A stretch of 64,000 nucleotides of DNA. Origin: Selaginella moellendorffii (Eukaryota > Streptophyta > Lycopodiopsida > Selaginellales > Selaginellaceae). This document shows positions 36,626-45,981 of this stretch, piece by piece. A program made the translations under genes and the position numbers. Location: positions 314,020 to 378,019 of the forward strand of contig NW_003314272.1 of assembly GCF_000143415.4 (NCBI RefSeq), in the 5' to 3' direction. How positions within the stretch are numbered: position 1 is the first letter of the stretch; every line of letters begins with the position of its first letter. Below the pieces are notes generated by a model. That model was not told the DNA's origin, ran no database searches, and worked only from the letters and a program-made list of their open reading frames with translations.

Positions 36626-36637
36626 GCTCCGATACCA
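36626..36637 (-). other. Primer-binding site, internal 2
   Basis: GCTCCGATACCA is the complement of TGGTATCGGAGC, the same one-base variant as in element P. Confidence 0.85.
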
Positions 36638-36640
36638 AAT

Positions 36641-38661
36641 TGTAAGCGACTAAATTTTCCATTTTACTTTAGTCACTTAGCCATACCTCCGACCACTTGG
36701 AGGAGTCTCATTCACAACCTCCATCAGTCCAATTCAGGACTTGGGACTTGCTAGCCCCAAGAATGGCATCCACGCCACTCAACACTTGCACCTGGTCCAA
36801 GTGCTCCACGTGTCCGGTCCCAAGACCGACACCCAAAGGTACCACTGACATCTCGGCCCGTTACGCTAAGGCCATGCCCATTCACCTTTGCTGCACTAGT
36901 GGTCCAACCCCACTTGCATCACCACCTCATCTCTCCAAGACTGGGCCATGTGTCCACGAGTGGTCATCCTAGATCCACTCCTTAGCATCCTTAGGATGCC
37001 CACAGACCTGGGAAATTGCCTTCCCCAAAGTCTCTTTGTCAGTTCCTACCAAGTCCCTTTCTGCCCCTGGCCGTGTTTGCCAACACTGCCACTGGATCGA
37101 GGCCCACAGGCCCGACCACTAAGTCCCATGGTCCTCTGGGACTTCCTCACCACACGACTGTGCCCTTGGTCACTACCCCAGAGGGCTGCTCCTCTTCCTT
37201 TCCACAGTCTGGGCCTTTGGGACGACATTTCGGAACACCGTGGCCTTACGCGAGCCACCTGGGTACTCTCCCCACCTATCGCCTTTAGGTGCTCTAGCCA
37301 TGGGCTTAGAGCGAGGTTCCGTTGAGCCACACCTGGTATCCAAGTAGGTAGTGCCACCCACACTTGGACTGGGAGAATCGGCCAGTCGATCTCCCGGGGG
37401 GACTAGAGCCGGCTCTTGAACACTTCACCAAGCTACCCCGCTTGTCGGTCCATGTTCACTCTAGTCTTGGACTTCCCAATGGTCAGCTCAGCACCCAACA
37501 CTGGGTCCGGCCTTCCTGGGCCAAACTGGCCTTTCCTGGCCAAACTGGCTCCACTGCAGTCCTCCCCCTTACTATACTTTTGGAGCTCACCAAACCCCCC
37601 AGGGTCTGGGAGACGAACGCTTTGGGCTTTCACCCTCTCAGGCTCCGGACTCGGACTTGGACTCGGACTCGGACTCGGACTCGGATTCGGACTCGGACTC
37701 GGGCTCGGGCTCAGTCTCGGCCTCGGCCTCGGTCTCAGTCTCGGTCCCGATCTCGGTCTCGGTCTCGGTCTCGGTCCCGGTCTCGGTCCCGGTCTCGGTC
37801 TCGACTTCGGACTCCATCTCGGACTCCATCTCGGGTCCATCTCGGGTCCATCTCGGACTCCATCTCGGACTCCATCTCGGACTCCATCTCGGACTCCATC
37901 TCGGACTCCATCTCGGGTCCATCTCGGGTCCATCTCGGACTCCATCTCGGACTCCATCTCGGGTCCATCTCGGACTCCATCTCGGACTCCATTTCGGGTC
38001 CATCTCGGGTCCACCTCGGACTCCATCTCGGACTCCATCTCGGACTCCATCTCGGGTCCATCTCGGACTCCACCTCGGACTCCATCTCGGGTCCACCTCG
38101 GACTCCACTTCGGACTCCATCTCGGGTCCATCTCGGGTCCACCTCGGACTCCACTTCGGACTCCATCTCGGACTCCACCTCGGACTCCATCTCGGGTCCA
38201 CCTCGGACTCCACTTCGGACTCCATCTCGGGTCCATCTCGGGTCCACCTCGGACTCCACTTCGGACTCCATCTCGGACTCCATCTCGGGTCCATCTCGGG
38301 TCCACCTCGGACTCCACTTCGGACTCCATCTCGGACTCCATCTCGGGTCCATCTCGGACTCCACTTCGGACTCCAACTCGGGTCCATCTCGGACTCCACT
38401 TCGGACTCCAACTCGAGTCCATCTCGGACACTCCCACGTGTCATGTGTTGGTCCTTTTGGGTCCCTTTTTGGAGCCTCGCTTTTTGCTCGCTTCGTGCTT
38501 GTTCCTCGAGCCCTTCTTTGGGAGTTCCACTCCCGCTCTTGACTTTTCAAGTCGGAGCTTTTGGTCCAAACGTGTTACGCTCGTTTGGCTCTCGCTTCAG
38601 CCACTACCACGTGGCACCCTTTCCGGCTCCACTTTGGGGCCTAGGGATTTTGTGTCTCACA
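36641..38661 (-). repeat. LARD array LTR3
   Basis: 2,021 bp, nearly identical to LTR2 by eye. It ends GTGTCTCACA and runs straight into partial LTR4 without an internal region. Confidence 0.92.
37640..38428. repeat. LTR minisatellite (LTR3), expanded
   Basis: About 790 bp with the same higher-order block as LTR2. It creates spurious frames up to 475 codons. Confidence 0.95.
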
Positions 38662-39950
38662 CAACACTGCCACTGGATCGAGGCCCACAGGCCCGACCAC
38701 TAAGTCCCACGGTCCTCTGGGACTTCCTCACCACACGACTGTGTCCTTGGTCACTACCCCAGAGGACTACTCCTCCTCCTTTCCACAGTCTGGGCCTTTG
38801 GGACGACATTTCGGAACAACGTGGCCTTACGCGAGCCACCTAGGTACTCTCCCCACCTATCGCCTTTAGGTGATCTAGCCATGGGCTTAGAGCGAGGTTC
38901 CGTTGAGCCACGCCTGGTATCCAAGTAGGTAGTGCCACCCACACTTGGACTGGGAGCATCGGCCAGTCGATCTCCCGGGGGAACTAGAGCCGGCTCTTGA
39001 ACACTTCACCAAGCTACCCCGCTTGTCAGTCCGTATTCACTCTAGTCTTGGACTTCCCAGTGGTCAGTTCATCACCCAACACTGGGTCTGGCCTTCTTGG
39101 GCCAAACTGGCCTTTCCTGGCCAAACTGGCCTTTCCTGGCCAAACTGGCTCCACTGCAGTCCTCCCCCTACTATACTTTTGGAGCTCACCAAACCCCCCA
39201 GGGTCTGGGAGACGAACGCTTTGGGCTTTCACCCTCTCAGGCTCCGGACTCGGACTCGGACTCGGACTCGGACTCGGATTCGGACTCGGACTCGGGCTCG
39301 GGCTCGGTCTCGGCCTCGGCCTCGGCCTCGGTCTCGGTCCCGATCTCGGTCTCGGTCTCGGTCTCGGTCCCGGTCTCGGTCCCGGTCTCGGTCTCAACTT
39401 CGGACTCCATCTCGGACTCCATCTCGGACTCCATCTCGGGTCCATCTCGGACTCCATCTCGGACTCCATCTCGGGTCCATGTCGGACTCCAGCTCGGACT
39501 CCATTTCGGGTCCATCTTGGGTCCACCTCGGACTCCATCTCGGACTCCATCTCGGACTCCATCTCGGGTCCATCTCGGACTCCACTTCGGACTCCAACTC
39601 GGGTCCATCTCGGGTCCACCTTGGACTCCACTTCGGACTCCAACTCGGGTCGATCTCGGGTCCACCTCGGACTCCACTTCGGACTCCATGTCGAACTCCA
39701 TCTCGGGTCCATCTCGGACACTCCCACGTGTCATGTGTTGGTCCTTTTGGGTCTCTTTTCGGAGCCTCACCTTTTGCTCGCTTCGTGCTCGTTCCTCGAG
39801 CACTTCGTTGGGAGTTCCACTCCCGCTCTTGACTTTTCAAGTCGGAGCTTTTGGTCCAATCGTGTTACGCTCATTTGGCTCTTGCTTCGGCCACTACCAT
39901 GTGGCGCCCTTCCGGCTCCACTTTGGGGCCTAGGGATTTTGTGTCTCACA
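38662..39950 (-). repeat. Partial LTR4
   Basis: It starts in mid-LTR (CAACACTGCCACTGGATCGA, equivalent to about 25396 in LTR1) and runs to the LTR end GTGTCTCACA. Its first 440 bp or so are missing. It shares LTR1 variants and is flanked on the right by the target duplication. Confidence 0.9.
39238..39718. repeat. LTR minisatellite (LTR4)
   Basis: About 480 bp, close in length and structure to LTR1's array. Confidence 0.95.
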
Positions 39951-40017
39951 ACCACATACCATTCAGTAGCAACATTGGCATGCACCGATTGGGCTCTCGA
40001 GTGCAGTCCGGTTACAG

Positions 40018-40039
40018 ATGGCGTGTAGCCTCACGCCAT
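40018..40039. repeat. Palindrome in gene 2 intron 1 (copy A)
   Basis: ATGGCGTGTAG followed by CCTCACGCCAT. Confidence 0.85.
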
Positions 40040-40077
40040 CTTAGGATGCAGCGTCAAGACATCTGATGCAGTGGTGA

Positions 40078-40099
40078 ATGGCGTGTGGCCTCACGTTAT
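40078..40099. repeat. Palindrome in gene 2 intron 1 (copy A)
   Basis: ATGGCGTGTGG followed by CCTCACGTTAT. It lies 60 bp after the previous one. Confidence 0.85.
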
Positions 40100-41333
40100 T
40101 TCCAGCTACTAGCTTTTCATCTGTCAGCTCTAATTGTTGTGCATTTCTGAACAGGCGAGGAATTGTGTTCTTCTTCCAGCCACTGTCAATGTGGATGCAG
40201 AGAAGGGGGAGGAGCTCACCAGTTGGACTTTTGGGATGGAAGGCGAGGATCTGAGGCTGTACAACACAGATAGTGGGAGAAAAGAATGCATGGGGATCCT
40301 CATCCAAGTGACAGACACTCCATGCAGTTCCATGCAAGAATATAGACTGGCACTTGTGGTAGAGACAGCGTCTGCCTTCAAGATCCACCTTGCACATCCT
40401 AGCGGCTTCCCGGAGGGGGGCAGCGGCTATGAGGAATTCCTAGAGGGAGCTAGGGAGAGGTTGTCCAGGAGGCCCACAATTTCAAAGACGCTGCGGGTCT
40501 ATGAAGATCACATGGAATCCACGGACCTCACCTACGGCGATGTTCAAAAACTATATTCCAACATTGAGCCGTTGAGAGTGACTCCAGTTCGCGAAGCAAA
40601 GGGGAAGGGCGTCGATCTGGAAACTACCTCGAAGCAGAAAAGGGTGGTCAAGCTCAAGCCGACGTCCGACTCTCCTGCTCCAAAAAAGAAGCTACTCAGT
40701 GATGCCATTGCCTCGGGTTCGAACACTACACCCACCAAAAAGAAGAGCCGCAAAGAGCAGAAAGAACAAGAAGAGGCAGCAAAAATCGTCGCAGATAATA
40801 GTACTTGTTACTATTCCAACAAAGTATATACAATCGACATGAGCCGTATCGACATCCAAAGCAAATACAACCACAGGCTAGTATCTGATGAGTGGGTGGA
40901 GAAACTGAAGCAGAAGATGCTGGCAAGTCCAGTAACACCCGACATCACAGACGTGATCCCCTACTACCGAACAATGAAGGGCGAGACGAGGTTTCCAGAC
41001 TTGATCAATAGGAAGGTGTTGGACGATCAGAACATCCGGTTCTATGCCGTCTCCGGGCAGCATTCTAGCTTGGCGATGCAAGAGATAGTTGTGGATATTA
41101 TGGTGGGCGAGGAGGTGAAGAAAGTCTTCAAGACAAGAGTTGTCCGCCTGATAAAAGGCAACTCGCCCCTCCGATCTATCATATACATCTCCCACGCGCA
41201 AAATGTCAAGCAAGAAACGTGCTACAAATCGGGTCTGCACGAGACATTGGCACGAACACGAAAGCTCTAGGTTCAACTGAAGAAGCCACAAAAACCAGGA
41301 CAAGGACGTGCACTAGCAACTAGCGCCTGGCAG

Positions 41334-41387
41334 GTAAGCCTCGTTGCATGTGGCATAGCATGTGGCCTCACGCCATTTCCATTGCAG
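41334..41387 (+). other. 54-nt intron carrying the palindrome
   Basis: GTAAGCC...ATTGCAG, between CTGGCAG and GAATTC. The frame is continuous across it (phase 0). The palindrome (41355-41376) fills 22 of 54 bases. Confidence 0.8.
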
Positions 41388-42848
41388 GAATTCTCGAGTC
41401 TTCTCTCGAAAACACTGGGGGTCAATGACACACTCAGCATCCATAACATTCTACTCGCGACAAAAGTTGTTTTTGACAAATGGGTAGATGTGCTGAGGAG
41501 GTACCATGACGGGGAGTTGCCAAACTCAATGGGTGTGGAGGACGGCTGGAAGCCCAATGATTTGAAGCTCAACGCCTTGCGTTTCTCGCGGTCTCTAGAC
41601 GACGATGACCTTCTGACAGTGGCTAATGCTCTTCTACGTAGTGAGGTAGTCTTCAACAAGACCAAAATGACTCCCGGCCATATTGTGACATACGAGGACT
41701 TGTGCACGACTCTGAGAGCTCGTGCGCTATTGAAGGATTGGATCTTCGAGCAAGTGGCCGTGGAGAGGGTGAGCATCGACACCACGCAAGAGATGATGGA
41801 AGCGCTGGAGTTGTCAAATGAAGACATCGACGAGTACGTGAAGGGGGCCCCCAAGTTCATCGATCTGCTGCGGGATGCCACGAAAAGTAAAGCTGAGAAG
41901 TTGGATCAGTATCCAAATTTCATTAAGATTGATGTCGACCGCCGGCTTCAGAAACAGCTCGACCCCGCAGCAGAGGCCTATCGAGAACCTTACCGGGTAT
42001 ACTTGAATTCGGATGAGGATCAAAGGTGGAGGAGCATCGTTTCCCGCGGAGATGAGCAGGTCAAGAACATCTTTTGTGTGATGGACTTCACAAACGAGGA
42101 GATCACTCATGCAGACGAAGTCAGCTCCATCATTGACTTAATGGTGGGACTTGCGGAGGTGGAATCTTCAGTCCACTATATGATCTACGACTCCGAATCC
42201 TATCACAAGTTCTGGAAGGCCTTGAACGAGGTGAAGGCTCGGTTGAAAGGCAAGGAGATGCGGGAGATCCATGGGATAATGGCTAAGAAGAAGATACCGA
42301 CGAATGTCCGCATCTTCACACTCGCCCTTGTTATTGGTCCTGCAGCAGAGTGGGACTGGAGTGACTTCCCAGCTTCGTTCGACAAGGCCAATCGAATTGA
42401 TCTGAGGGAGGTCAATTTACCCGTGCCTGAGGAACTGAAGACGGCTATGGAGCTTTCGAATCCAAAGAAAGCTCCAGGTGCAGCATGGGAAATGCTCAGC
42501 TGGGTCTTCAACGCAATAGCGGGTGGGTCACCTGCTTCCGACTCCAAGGGCAAATGCGTTGTCGAGTACAACTGCGGCGGACTATTCTTTCGAGCCGCAC
42601 TACTCAAGGGTGTCCCGTGTGTTGCAGTGACAAACTCCATTGAAGAGGTGACTTCAATGGAGCATATAATTACAGTTGCCAAAGAAAAACAGTATCTTCT
42701 CTGTGAACCTGGTGAGTACACACTTTAAGTTTAAATGTTATCTCACAAGCTCTGTATGCAGGAGCGTGGCCACCCCCAGATGCTAAAACGGCGTTAACAG
42801 CTACTGTTGAAGATACCCATGTTGGGCCGAGCTCACAACTTGCACAAG

Positions 42849-42886
42849 GTAAGGTCACGTGAGGCCTCACGCCATTTTGATTATAG
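42849..42886 (+). other. 38-nt intron carrying the palindrome
   Basis: GTAAGGTC...GATTATAG, phase 1. The palindrome at 42854-42875 takes up more than half of the intron. 38 nt is very short for a plant intron. Confidence 0.65.
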
Positions 42887-42976
42887 ATCGTTGTGAATAT
42901 TCAGACACAAGGACTGAAAAGCGCACTGGTGGCGCATCGAAGAAGGACAAACAGACAAGCAATAGGAAAAAAGGAG

Positions 42977-43025
42977 GTACAAATTATATTTGCAATGGCG
43001 TGTGGTCTCATGCCATTCCTTGCAG
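42977..43025 (+). other. 49-nt intron carrying the palindrome
   Basis: GTACAAAT...CTTGCAG, phase 1. The palindrome at 42995-43016 ends nine bases before the 3' splice site. Confidence 0.75.
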
Positions 43026-43169
43026 GAGAAACTTCTTCAAAGGCAAAACAGGCAAGCACCAGCCAAGCTCAAACTGACAGTGGTCATAAAAAGCGAAAGC
43101 ACGTTGGACAGTCGTCGAGATCAGAGGCATTTGATTCGAAAAGGAAGAAGGGCAACGAAAAGATGATAG

Positions 43170-43216
43170 GTAATGCCTCGCGGTTATGGCGTGTGTGCTC
43201 ATGCCATTCATTGCAG
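43170..43216 (+). other. 47-nt intron carrying the palindrome
   Basis: GTAATGCC...CATTGCAG, phase 1. It is the same length as, and matches 38 of 47 bases of, a different intron of copy B (complement of about 52619-52665). The palindrome is at 43186-43207. Confidence 0.78.
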
Positions 43217-43825
43217 ATCAAGGGCTGAGTGAAAGCAGGCAGTCACCACCTCATGACTCAAATTCCTATGGCGGACTCCCCTTCCCCAATCTCAATGGAG
43301 AGGTACAATGGATGAGGGAAGCTTTTCAAGTCAGGGCCACGTTTTTCTCATCTTGTCGTCTTTGAAGGGTGCAAGAACGTGCAGAAACCATGTTAAGACA
43401 GTCGGGTGAGGATACGGTCCTAGGTCACGCACTAAAACAGGCTATGGATGTCTTGTATTTTGAGATGGAGACTCGGCCAGATGATTTTCCCAAGATGGTC
43501 CTGGAAGAACAAGCCATCCAGCCTGAGCAGCCTATGGAAGAAATGCAGGAGGGGGATGAGGAGCCAGAGAAAGATAATGAGCAGGAAGAGCAGAAGGACG
43601 AAGAGGAGGACAAAGAAGAGGAGGACGAAGAAGAGGAGGACGAAGAGGACTTGGATGGTCCTCACAATGGTGACGATCACAATAATGACGACAACGATGA
43701 TGACGACGATGGCCAGCCTGAGGTGGCCAAAGAGCAGCGGAGGAAGGTCATACAAGACAAACCATCAGGTAAATAATAGTACATCCATTCCTAACCTTTT
43801 ACCATTTCTAACATTGTCCATGTAG

Positions 43826-43840
43826 GTCGCAGAGCAAATG
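43826..43840 (+). other. 15-nt micro-exon of gene 2
   Basis: GTCGCAGAGCAAATG lies between TGTAG and GTAAGT. Including it keeps the phase-1 frame from the acidic exon to the next one. Its presence in the same context in copy B (near 51857-51871) supports it. Confidence 0.55.
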
Positions 43841-44417
43841 GTAAGTAGAGATTATTCAGTTGAATTTACAAACTCTAGCCTTTAGTGTCGAGGAAGGATA
43901 GTGCCAAGCAAGGGTCGAAACGTATGTCCAATCCTTCAGAATCAACAGTGCGCCCAAGTGATATCAGTCCTAGTTCCTCAATAGCAGTTGATGGTAAATA
44001 CAGTATAGTCGATTCAATGTGCTAATGAGTTTGTTTTTAGTAGCACGGGAGGATACCATCTCAATCGAAGGGAGATATTTGGACATGCATATGGATCTGC
44101 CAGTGGACTCTACTTGCCTGCAAGAGTCATCAGAGTTGGTGGAGGCTACTATCCATATCAACGCCAAGCAAGCTGACCACGCTCCACTTGATGCTGCCCA
44201 TACCATTGAGTCAATCTTGTCCACGTATCCAACTGACGGTGACCAGGCGCCATTGGACCCGCATGAGGCCGCCCCAGCCGCCGAGCCGGTCGTATCCTCA
44301 TTTCCAACGGACTCAACGTGTGCCCAATCGTTTGACTACGCGCCGTTGGAACCTCCCTACACCGCCCCTGCTGCCTGTTCGGTCATGTCCACTTTGCCAA
44401 CGGAGGCACCAGCTGAA

Positions 44418-44439
44418 ATGGCGTGTGATCACACGCCAT
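44418..44439. repeat. Translated palindrome in gene 2 (copy A)
   Basis: ATGGCGTGTGATCACACGCCAT, read in frame as M-A-C-D-H-T-P. It is a perfect palindrome inside an exon. Confidence 0.9.
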
Positions 44440-44492
44440 CGGAACCACCCCATGCCACTGTTGAGCCAGTTGTACCAGAGTCTACAGCTGAA

Positions 44493-44514
44493 ATGGCATG
44501 TGCCCACACGCCAT
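44493..44514. repeat. Second translated palindrome in gene 2 (copy A)
   Basis: ATGGCATGTGCCCACACGCCAT, read in frame as M-A-C-A-H-T-P, 75 bp after the first. The surrounding peptide (AEMAC.HTPS) is duplicated. Confidence 0.9.
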
Positions 44515-45535
44515 CGGATGCGATTGACCCCACATTGCAGAGGAGAGTATTTCCGCCCTTCACATTTCCTCGACCAAAACCCTCTCAACGACCATCGGGA
44601 GCAACATTCGCTAATATTGTAGATGGTAAAATTGACTTGTACCATTTTTTATGCTGACGCATTTCATTTCAGAGTCACGGCGAAGGTACTGTATCGTTTT
44701 TGATCTGAACGGTGTCCTTTTCTCCCATGAGCGTGGCTCGTCCTCGAATGTCACTGCACGCTCCAAAGCCTGCGGTCGCAAGTTGGTCAAAAGAGACAGA
44801 TTCACATTAATCACACGGGAGAAACTGCGGGATCTAATAATGACCATGCGACACTTAAAATAGAGGGCCGGGTTCAATTTGCAATTGGGAGTTTGGACAT
44901 CCATGATGCGCCACAATGCATTAACGTTGCTACAGATGATGCACGATCAGATGCGAGTAATATTACCATTTGACTTTCTCCTAACGCAGGAGGATTGCTT
45001 GACTATGGTCCATGTGAGGGGTAGCAAGCCCATCTTCGTCAAGCCAGAGGCTGTAGTGATGAACCGGACTGCTAGCTCAAGTGAAATCCTCATCATCGAT
45101 GACTCGCCGATTAAAACTGCAGCGAACACGCACACATATGCAGTGCACCCCATCTCTTGCAGTATGGAAACTAGGGAGAAGAAACCGTATGTTCTGGGGG
45201 ACCTTGCAAAACGGCTTGGAGCAATGGTGATAGAGAACCGGCCAGTCCAGGAGGTGGCTGCAGAAATCAACCAAATGGCAGATGGAATGGTATATCAGAA
45301 GCCATTTGATCGGACAGACACCAGTCATCATTTATGGCATGTATATTGTCTAGCCAAGCACTATCCGCATCTCCATAATCTGCTCAACCGGATGGGTTCT
45401 TCGACCACTGAACATGAGCGTGGACGTATTAGAGAAGAGATGGCATTACTATTCGGTTTAAATCCTGATAGTGTGGAGAGTGATGAAATTCCAAGATTAT
45501 TGTATAGGCGTTGGAGGCAAAAAATAACAGTCTGA

Positions 45536-45954
45536 GATGGCATGTATTTATTTAAAAATGTAACTTATTATGGCATGGGGTTCCATGCCATTGTATTAAT
45601 ATTAAAAGACAATTCTTTGAGAGGATTTGCATTATACTAGAAGTGTTACAGCATGTTATTGGAAGTCTATGAAGTTGTTTTATTAATAATGGGAAAGTAA
45701 AGATTGAATGGGGACTTGGGCTCCACCTAGACTCGGAGCAACTGAGCCAATATTAAAAGGATGGAAAGAAATTGGACGACGATGACAAGGAGAAGAGAGA
45801 GGTGAAGCAGTGGCAGGGGGAGGAGAAGTGATTGAGTAGACATTTCCTTGTTTAAAATAAAATGGCATGTGCCTCAATGCAGTTGAATTTTGTTATATTT
45901 ATATACTATATAAAGGTTTGGAAACCTTATTTTACAAGTGGGATAATGACAATT
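45536..45954. other. Copy A right subterminal region
   Basis: It starts directly after the gene 2 stop with a palindrome half (ATGGCATGT). A full palindrome is at 45570-45591 (ATGGCATGGGG, then TTCCATGCCAT) and a weak one at about 45862. The rest is AT-rich with no gene; it matches 49737-50155 of copy B in reverse. Confidence 0.6.
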
Positions 45955-45977
45955 CCTACTTTAACGAAATAAAGCTT
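45955..45977 (-). repeat. Right TIR of copy A
   Basis: In reverse it reads AAGCTTTATTTCGTTAAA, then GTAGGA, with two changes from the left TIR. It is followed by TATG (45978-45981), the target duplication. Confidence 0.9.
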
Positions 45978-45981
45978 TATG

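Larger units (their letters stand above)
32587..36640 (-). mobile_element. LARD internal region 2 (noncoding)
   Basis: 4.05 kb, no gene. Primer-binding site at 36626-36637 (one change from the canonical sequence) and tRNA-like T-arms at 34047-34118. Confidence 0.88.
24955..39950 (-). mobile_element. LARD array in intron 1 of gene 2 (three LTRs, two internals, one partial LTR)
   Basis: The order is LTR1 (24955-26642), internal 1 (26643-30553), LTR2 (30554-32586), internal 2 (32587-36640), LTR3 (36641-38661), partial LTR4 (38662-39950). It is flanked by GCCAC/ACCAC, a 5-bp target duplication with one change. Primer-binding sites beside LTR2 and LTR3 show minus orientation. LTR1 and LTR4 share variants (CATGTGGCGCCCTTCC), while LTR2 and LTR3 share others (CACGTGGCACCCTTTCC and a CGAGCCCTTC segment). 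The outer and inner pairs are therefore two lineages, probably combined by unequal recombination. Confidence 0.88.
24912..45535 (+). pseudogene. Gene 2, copy A: ParB-like / FCP1-like mosaic gene, interrupted
   Basis: The proposed ATG (24912-24914) is followed at once by GTAAGT. Intron 1 ends at CTGAACAG (40154) and now contains the LARD array. Exons by eye: 40155-41333, 41388-42711, 42762-42848, 42887-42976, 43026-43169, 43217-43768, 43826-43840, 43886-43993, 44041-44625, 44673-45535. Introns after the first are 38-57 nt, and all junctions from 42711 on are phase 1. Domains: a ParB/Srx-like fold (IDIQSKYNHRLVSDEWVEKL, then IRFYAVSGQHSSLAMQEIV); a second region of unknown fold; basic and strongly acidic linkers; a repeated DHAPLD/PTD-rich segment; a C-terminal FCP1/HAD-like domain. 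Lesions are TAG at 41268-41270 (B: TGG), TAG at 44861-44863 (B: CAG) and an in-frame TGA at 43363-43365, the last shared with B. The product may be a DNA-binding/phosphatase-like regulator; that is only an inference. Confidence 0.7.
18628..45977. mobile_element. DNA transposon copy A (TIR element with two divergent genes)
   Basis: It is bounded by inverted ends: the left starts AAGCTCTATTTCGTTAAA and the right, reversed, starts AAGCTTTATTTCGTTAAA. A 4-bp TATG is duplicated at 18624-18627 and 45978-45981. Uninterrupted LARD copies at about 29050 and 35000 show the empty site (GCTTATGGGCC). After removing the nested LARD array (24955-39950) it is about 12.35 kb long. Gene 1 (minus, 19244-22380) and gene 2 (plus, 24912-45535) diverge from a 2.5-kb central region. 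Relative to copy B it has lost about 0.9 kb near the left end and about 0.7 kb of gene 2 exons, so it is a deletion derivative. I cannot place it in a named superfamily. Confidence 0.88.

Noticed and set aside
37416-38843. 475-codon frame, the longest in the LARD region
   Set aside because: Same cause; it also reads across the LTR3/partial LTR4 junction.
42849-43216. CRISPR-like array (regularly spaced palindromes)
   Set aside because: Spacing is irregular, spacers are coding exons, repeats vary and the genome is eukaryotic.
43425-43755. Minus-strand hydrophobic frame (VVIIVVVIIVIV...)
   Set aside because: It is the antisense of the acidic GAxGAx repeat in gene 2, so the apparent membrane segments are artefacts.
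18628-45977. Helitron or Crypton origin for copy A
   Set aside because: It has clear terminal inverted repeats and a target duplication, and no Rep/helicase or tyrosine recombinase motif was seen.
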